Shown here piece after piece: positions 13,253 through 16,190 of a stretch of 16,190 nucleotides of DNA; the stretch's first letter is position 1; each line of letters begins with the position of its first letter. The DNA lies in NCBI GenBank assembly GCA_016186375.1, contig JACPLS010000079.1, positions 1 through 16,190 on the forward strand, in the 5' to 3' direction. Source of the DNA: Candidatus Pacearchaeota archaeon (lineage in GTDB: Archaea; Nanobdellota; Nanobdellia; Pacearchaeales; GW2011-AR1). The notes under the pieces were generated by a model. The model was given only the letters and a program-made list of their open reading frames with translations. It was not told where the DNA came from and did no database searches. The position numbers and the translations under genes are program-made.

Positions 13253-14020
13253 TTATTTTTCTTCTTGTTGTTTCTCATACTCGGCTTTTCTTGCTTTTTC
13301 CAAAACATCTATAATGTCACTTGCCAAATTTCTCCCTGCTCTCCAATCACTTGGTGATGAAGAAGTTATAACAAAGTAACCGCTTTTTTTATATCTAAAA
13401 CCAATGTGGCCATCTCCTCTTTTCCCAACATTAAATCCATATTTACTTAATATATCTCTCTGCTTTCCAGCTAAATTGCCGTTATAATTTCTAAATGCCT
13501 CTCTAATTTCTCTTTCCTGTTCTTTAGACAAACCAAAATTCTTCTCTTCTTTAGGTCTTTTTTCCCCAAGAACTTCAAGAAAACTCCAAGCTATTCTATT
13601 CTGTTCATCATCACTACTATCTGCTATCATGTGTAAAAAAGGAGAATATTCATTTTTCATTATTTCCACTAATTCCTTTCCCTCATTCTCTTGCATAAAT
13701 TTGTTTATTTGATTTCTCATTTCTCCCAAAGTAAATCTATTTCCACTAGAGTCAACGAAAGTGTATGTCGCATCATGTTCTTTGTTCTTCCCTCCAGAGG
13801 CATCATATACTTTAGCAACCAACTTCCCTTCTTCGTCCCTCCCGGCAACAAAAAGCAATAAAGCAATAAAAAAGAAAATTATTCCAAACACATTAATTGA
13901 ACTTACTTCAATAAGATTAATTATAGAAAATCCTGTAATCCCATAAATTAAATCTAATGAAAACAAAATGCTAAATATAAAGTATAAACCAGATAATATA
14001 AATAATTTATTGAACTTCAT
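13253..14020 (-). CDS. Two-TM membrane protein with a HicA-like C-terminal domain
   Basis: The 255-residue protein starts with two hydrophobic helices (about 6-26 and 42-59), then a Lys/Glu-rich soluble part. The N-terminus could also be a signal anchor. Residues 185-243 resemble the small double-stranded-RNA-binding-like fold of HicA mRNA interferases: LSKYGFNVGKRGDGHIGFRY with His205 in the active-site position, then YFVITSSSPSDWRAGRNLASDI. Phage-type HicA relatives often carry a similar PSDxRAxxN motif. No HicB antitoxin gene is adjacent. HicA toxins are normally free 60-80-residue proteins, so membrane attachment is unusual. The ATG at 14020 follows a weak purine run. The HicA link rests on motif resemblance only. 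Confidence 0.6.
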   Translation of the reverse strand: MKFNKLFILSGLYFIFSILFSLDLIYGITGFSIINLIEVSSINVFGIIFFFIALLLFVAGRDEEGKLVAKVYDASGGKNKEHDATYTFVDSSGNRFTLGEMRNQINKFMQENEGKELVEIMKNEYSPFLHMIADSSDDEQNRIAWSFLEVLGEKRPKEEKNFGLSKEQEREIREAFRNYNGNLAGKQRDILSKYGFNVGKRGDGHIGFRYKKSGYFVITSSSPSDWRAGRNLASDIIDVLEKARKAEYEKQQEEK

Positions 14021-14061
14021 AATTCTCTCTATTATTTTAAATTAATAAATCTTCTTATTCC

Positions 14062-14098
14062 ATAATTCCCTTGATTAGTATAGGGTTTTGGGAATTAT
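14062..14098. promoter_or_regulatory. Inverted repeat upstream of the membrane protein gene
   Basis: ATAATTCCC (14062-14070) and GGGAATTAT (14090-14098) form a perfect 9-bp inverted repeat around 19 bases. It lies 42-78 bases upstream of the reverse start at 14020, suitable for an operator. The rest of 14099-14228 is AT-rich with nothing else recognised. Confidence 0.35.
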
Positions 14099-14228
14099 CT
14101 ATCATGGAAATTTTTAAATAATACAATACCAATTATCAGAATTTACGATATCATATTTGTTTTTAATTATTGGAAAATATACTATTTATTTTAATAAAAA
14201 ATCCAGTTACCAATCATATAATAAAAAT

Positions 14229-14256
14229 AATAAGTTAGTTTAATCAACAACTTATT
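14229..14256 (-). terminator. Terminator of the ribosomal protein operon
   Basis: Directly after the L10e TGA, the reverse strand reads AATAAGTT, a 12-base loop, then AACTTATT (14249-14256 with 14229-14236), followed by a T-rich ATTTTTATT. This is a simple hairpin plus T-tract. Confidence 0.55.
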
Positions 14257-14802
14257 TCATTTTACATTAACTTTTTCAAAAAATATCCTGGTCTTACAAG
14301 GAACTTTTGCTTTCGCAGAAACCAAAGCATTTCTGGCAACGTGGGCTGTTTTTTCATTAGCACAGGATATGAATATAATTTTCTGTCCTTCATTGACAAT
14401 CGCTGCTCTTCCTATAATAACTCCGAATGATTGTGTCATTCCTGTGGAAATTCTATCAGCTCCTGCAACCGCAGCAGCGCTCTTATTTTCACGTAGAAAA
14501 TGATGAGGGTGTACTTTTACAATTAAAAAATACTGTCCAGGTGCATTTTCATCCAATTCTTTCGTCACCAACATTCTGCAAGCCTCTAACGCATTATCTC
14601 TTATTTGAGTTTTTTCAACAGCAGTCAAATATACATTATAACTATGTTTTCCCTCTTGAAAATCCTTCTGGTTCCCTCCAGAAAACTTTACAATCTTGCT
14701 ATGAGGAATAGACTTTATGTAACTCTTGTCTTTTCTTCTTGATGTCCTAGTGTATGGTCTAGCATTTTTCTTTGAATATGCCAGTGCTTTTCTTAATCCC
14801 AT
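14257..14802 (-). CDS. rpl10e: Large-subunit ribosomal protein L10e (uL16)
   Basis: The 181-residue protein is the archaeal/eukaryotic L10e, which sits near the peptidyl-transferase centre of the 50S subunit. It starts MGLRKALAYSKKNARPYTR. Conserved parts include PHSKIVKFSGGN, QIRDNALEACRM, VHPHHFLRENK and the AGADRISTGMTQSFGV loop region. The length is typical. The ATG at 14802 is chosen because the protein begins there by homology, and it lies one base after the stop of the preceding 95-aa gene. An upstream in-frame ATG at 14868 would add 22 unrelated residues overlapping that gene. It is the last gene of a three-gene operon and is followed by a hairpin terminator. Confidence 0.95.
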   Translation of the reverse strand: MGLRKALAYSKKNARPYTRTSRRKDKSYIKSIPHSKIVKFSGGNQKDFQEGKHSYNVYLTAVEKTQIRDNALEACRMLVTKELDENAPGQYFLIVKVHPHHFLRENKSAAAVAGADRISTGMTQSFGVIIGRAAIVNEGQKIIFISCANEKTAHVARNALVSAKAKVPCKTRIFFEKVNVK

Positions 14803-14803
14803 T

Positions 14804-15091
14804 TTATCTAACCCTTCCTCTAGGTGGTCTTCCTTTTTCCTCAGTAGTTGAATAAGCAACATAAACATCCAAATCTAATTCACGAGCTGTTTTTACATAT
14901 TGAATCAATAAATCCAAAGATAAATCTTTAAGAGTAACTTCTCTTTCAGTTCTTTTTAACCTAATATCATATTTCCTATCTTTATTAAGATGATTTACAT
15001 CAAAATCTCCAATAATCTCTAAATTAATTGGTTCAATAGATCTAACAAATTTTACTTCTGAATTTTTCAAAGAACCTACTAAGCTCGCCAT
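14804..15091 (-). CDS. Unknown small protein between L35Ae and L10e
   Basis: I do not recognise this 95-residue protein. It has a mixed alpha/beta pattern: NLEIIGDFDVNHLNKD, KYDIRLKRTEREVTL, a Leu-rich helix LSLDLLIQYVKTARELDL, then DVYVAYS and a basic tail GRPPRGRVR. There is no membrane segment or Cys motif. Its ATG overlaps the L35Ae stop by one base (TAATG) and its stop is one base from the L10e ATG, so it is translated together with two ribosomal proteins. That suggests a ribosome or translation role, perhaps binding RNA through the basic tail. This is inferred from position only. Confidence 0.75.
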   Translation of the reverse strand: MASLVGSLKNSEVKFVRSIEPINLEIIGDFDVNHLNKDRKYDIRLKRTEREVTLKDLSLDLLIQYVKTARELDLDVYVAYSTTEEKGRPPRGRVR

Positions 15092-15390
15092 TACTTCTTC
15101 CCTCCCTTTCCTTGGTCTGCATTTGACCCAGAAAGACCAAGAACTTCTATTTCAGTAGTTATAGCCTGTCCAGGCAAGCCAGATTCAAAAATTGCCCTAA
15201 CTAACCCCTTATTGCCATGAGCATCACTTATCATTCCCTTAATTTCTTTTCCCGCAACACTTTTCCAAATAACCACTTTTCCAGCCAATTTCTTCGCCTC
15301 ATCTCTGGTTGTAAAGCCTAAATCAAGTAAATAATGTTTTTCCTTTATTCTATGCCTGCTTCTTCTAAATTGAACTATAATTCCTTTCAT
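15091..15390 (-). CDS. rpl35ae: Large-subunit ribosomal protein L35Ae (eL33)
   Basis: The 99-residue protein matches archaeal L35Ae, a beta-barrel protein of the 50S subunit. It has IVQFRRSRHRIKEKHYLLD, TTRDEAKKLAGKVVIWKS, then KEIKGMISDAHGNKGLVRA and FESGLPGQAI, the most conserved block. The C-terminus adds a Gly/Lys-rich tail. It is the first gene of the operon with the 95-aa protein and L10e. The ATG lies 26 bases from the centre of a TATA box at 15413-15420, so the mRNA is probably leaderless. Confidence 0.95.
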   Translation of the reverse strand: MKGIIVQFRRSRHRIKEKHYLLDLGFTTRDEAKKLAGKVVIWKSVAGKEIKGMISDAHGNKGLVRAIFESGLPGQAITTEIEVLGLSGSNADQGKGGKK

Positions 15391-15412
15391 AAATAGCTGA
15401 AGAAAAATCCCC

Positions 15413-15420
15413 TTTTTAAA
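15413..15420 (-). promoter_or_regulatory. TATA promoter of the L35Ae-L10e operon
   Basis: TTTAAAAA on the reverse strand is centred 26 bases from the L35Ae ATG at 15390, with no ribosome-binding site between, as for a leaderless archaeal promoter. Confidence 0.6.
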
Positions 15421-15504
15421 CCTAACTGGCTTTCATAAATTTTTAGATTGTCAATATTAAAGGACCAAGCAACTAACTTAGAGTATTGAAAAGTTAAATT
15501 TATT

Positions 15505-15525
15505 ATTAACCTATAATAGGCTAAT
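15505..15525. repeat. 21-bp imperfect palindrome
   Basis: CCTATAATAGG (15510-15520) is a perfect palindrome around one base, extended by ATTA/TAAT with one mismatched pair. It lies between the stop of the lectin-like gene and the ribosomal promoter. It may be a terminator or operator. Confidence 0.3.
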
Positions 15526-15597
15526 CTTATCAATTATCAGATATTTTAATTTCTAATCAAAAAAATGTATTTCTTTATTATTTAGTACATGTCACCG

Positions 15598-16190
15598 TTA
15601 TTTATAAGGATTCAATAAATCTCCAATAGAAGGCTCATTTCCATCAACAAGATCTGCTCTGGGAGCATAGTAATATTGAACATCATTATCTCCTCCAGAG
15701 AATGAAACTTTATATGATAAATAATAATTATTTCTTACATTAATATGAGTGAGAGAATTACAACTTATTCCTTCAATTTTTAGTCCAGATTCAGGATCAT
15801 ATATTCCAGATTCACTTGAAATACTCTCCACAGATGAATAAATGTAACTAACAAATAAATACCATTTATCTTTTTCTAAACTTTGAAAATTAGCATTGGG
15901 ACAAATCACTCTATTATCTATTTCAAAAGATGAATCTCCATCTGATTGATCTTTTCTTAACCAAACGCTAAATCTATATATCTTTGCCTTATTAACACTA
16001 ATCTTATTTATACTAAATCCACTATCTCCATTAACTTTCCATAACAAAACATTATTCCCATAGGGCCCAATATCTTTAATAATTGTATTTCCACCGTTAC
16101 TTCCTTGTATTGGCTCAAAACCAAAAGGTTTCGCTCCTGATCCAACATTTCCTTCAAATTCATCTCCCGACATAAAATTAATCATTGAGG
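15598..16190 (-). CDS. Lectin/concanavalin-like surface or tail-type protein (5' end outside window)
   Basis: At least 195 residues are visible. The frame is open to the window edge, so the ATG at 16185 need not be the start. The pattern of a jelly-roll carbohydrate-binding-like domain is seen: a glycine-rich region, PYGNNVLLWKVNG, then KIYRFSVWLRKDQSDGDSSF, a KWYLFVSYIYSS strand, and SGIYDPESGL. It ends with VQYYYAPRADLVDGNEPSIG and a short tail. This combination (YRFSVW near the middle, PRxDxVDGNEPSIxxLL at the end) is found in phage tail-like and secreted adhesion proteins. A larger multi-domain surface protein reading in from the right is likely. No membrane anchor is visible at this C-terminus. 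Confidence 0.6.
   Translation of the reverse strand, partial: SMINFMSGDEFEGNVGSGAKPFGFEPIQGSNGGNTIIKDIGPYGNNVLLWKVNGDSGFSINKISVNKAKIYRFSVWLRKDQSDGDSSFEIDNRVICPNANFQSLEKDKWYLFVSYIYSSVESISSESGIYDPESGLKIEGISCNSLTHINVRNNYYLSYKVSFSGGDNDVQYYYAPRADLVDGNEPSIGDLLNPYK

Noticed and set aside
14803..14868. Upstream ATG extension of L10e by 22 residues
   Set aside because: The added residues are unlike L10e and lie within the upstream 95-aa gene; homology places the start at 14802.

Overview
The window is AT-rich and looks archaeal, most likely from a small-genome DPANN lineage (Woesearchaeota/Pacearchaeota-like; the lineage is an inference). The archaeal evidence is the ribosomal proteins L35Ae (eL33) and L10e (uL16), an archaeal-type PEP synthase carrying an intein, and many genes whose ATG sits 25-27 nt downstream of a TATA box, which implies leaderless mRNAs. 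No tRNA, rRNA, CRISPR array or transposase gene was recognised.

Left part (1-4959): the 3' end of an unidentified gene converges on an isolated N-terminal fragment of IMP dehydrogenase. Four forward genes follow, three with clear leaderless promoters: a sugar-nucleotidyltransferase-like protein, a CYTH-fold triphosphatase/cyclase-like protein, a disordered K/E- then Q-rich protein, and a 637-residue xylose-isomerase/AP-endonuclease-2-like TIM barrel with a very large helical insertion and a Gly/Tyr-rich tail. The last two neighbours share a short RPDT...QLxEV motif.

Middle (5043-8235): a reverse-strand RelB/RelE toxin-antitoxin pair has an intact antitoxin. Its toxin gene is split just after the start by about 107 nt made of two strong stem-loops, which looks like a small palindromic mobile element. 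A GC-richer structured patch, a single-chain nucleotidyltransferase-HEPN-like protein, tandem palindromes built from TGTTACACTTT and two reverse hypothetical genes follow. One of these has a 24-bp near-perfect palindrome over its TATA box.

Right part (8236-16190): the dominant gene is phosphoenolpyruvate synthase, 1429 codons on the reverse strand. A 518-residue intein interrupts the conserved ATP-grasp motif. It has Ser at position 1, a LAGLIDADG endonuclease with both acidic residues, an extra four-cysteine zinc ribbon, and an HN/S C-terminal junction. Beyond it lie a forward 142-aa protein, a reverse two-TM protein with a HicA-like C-terminal domain, and a compact reverse operon of L35Ae, an unknown 95-aa protein and L10e, coupled by a 1-nt overlap and a 1-nt gap and closed by a hairpin terminator. 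The window ends inside a reverse gene for a lectin/concanavalin-like surface protein.

Functionally this is mixed housekeeping (gluconeogenesis, ribosome) and accessory DNA. The accessory signals are the interrupted toxin with its palindromic insert, the intein, and several lineage-specific proteins built on recognisable folds with altered or added parts.
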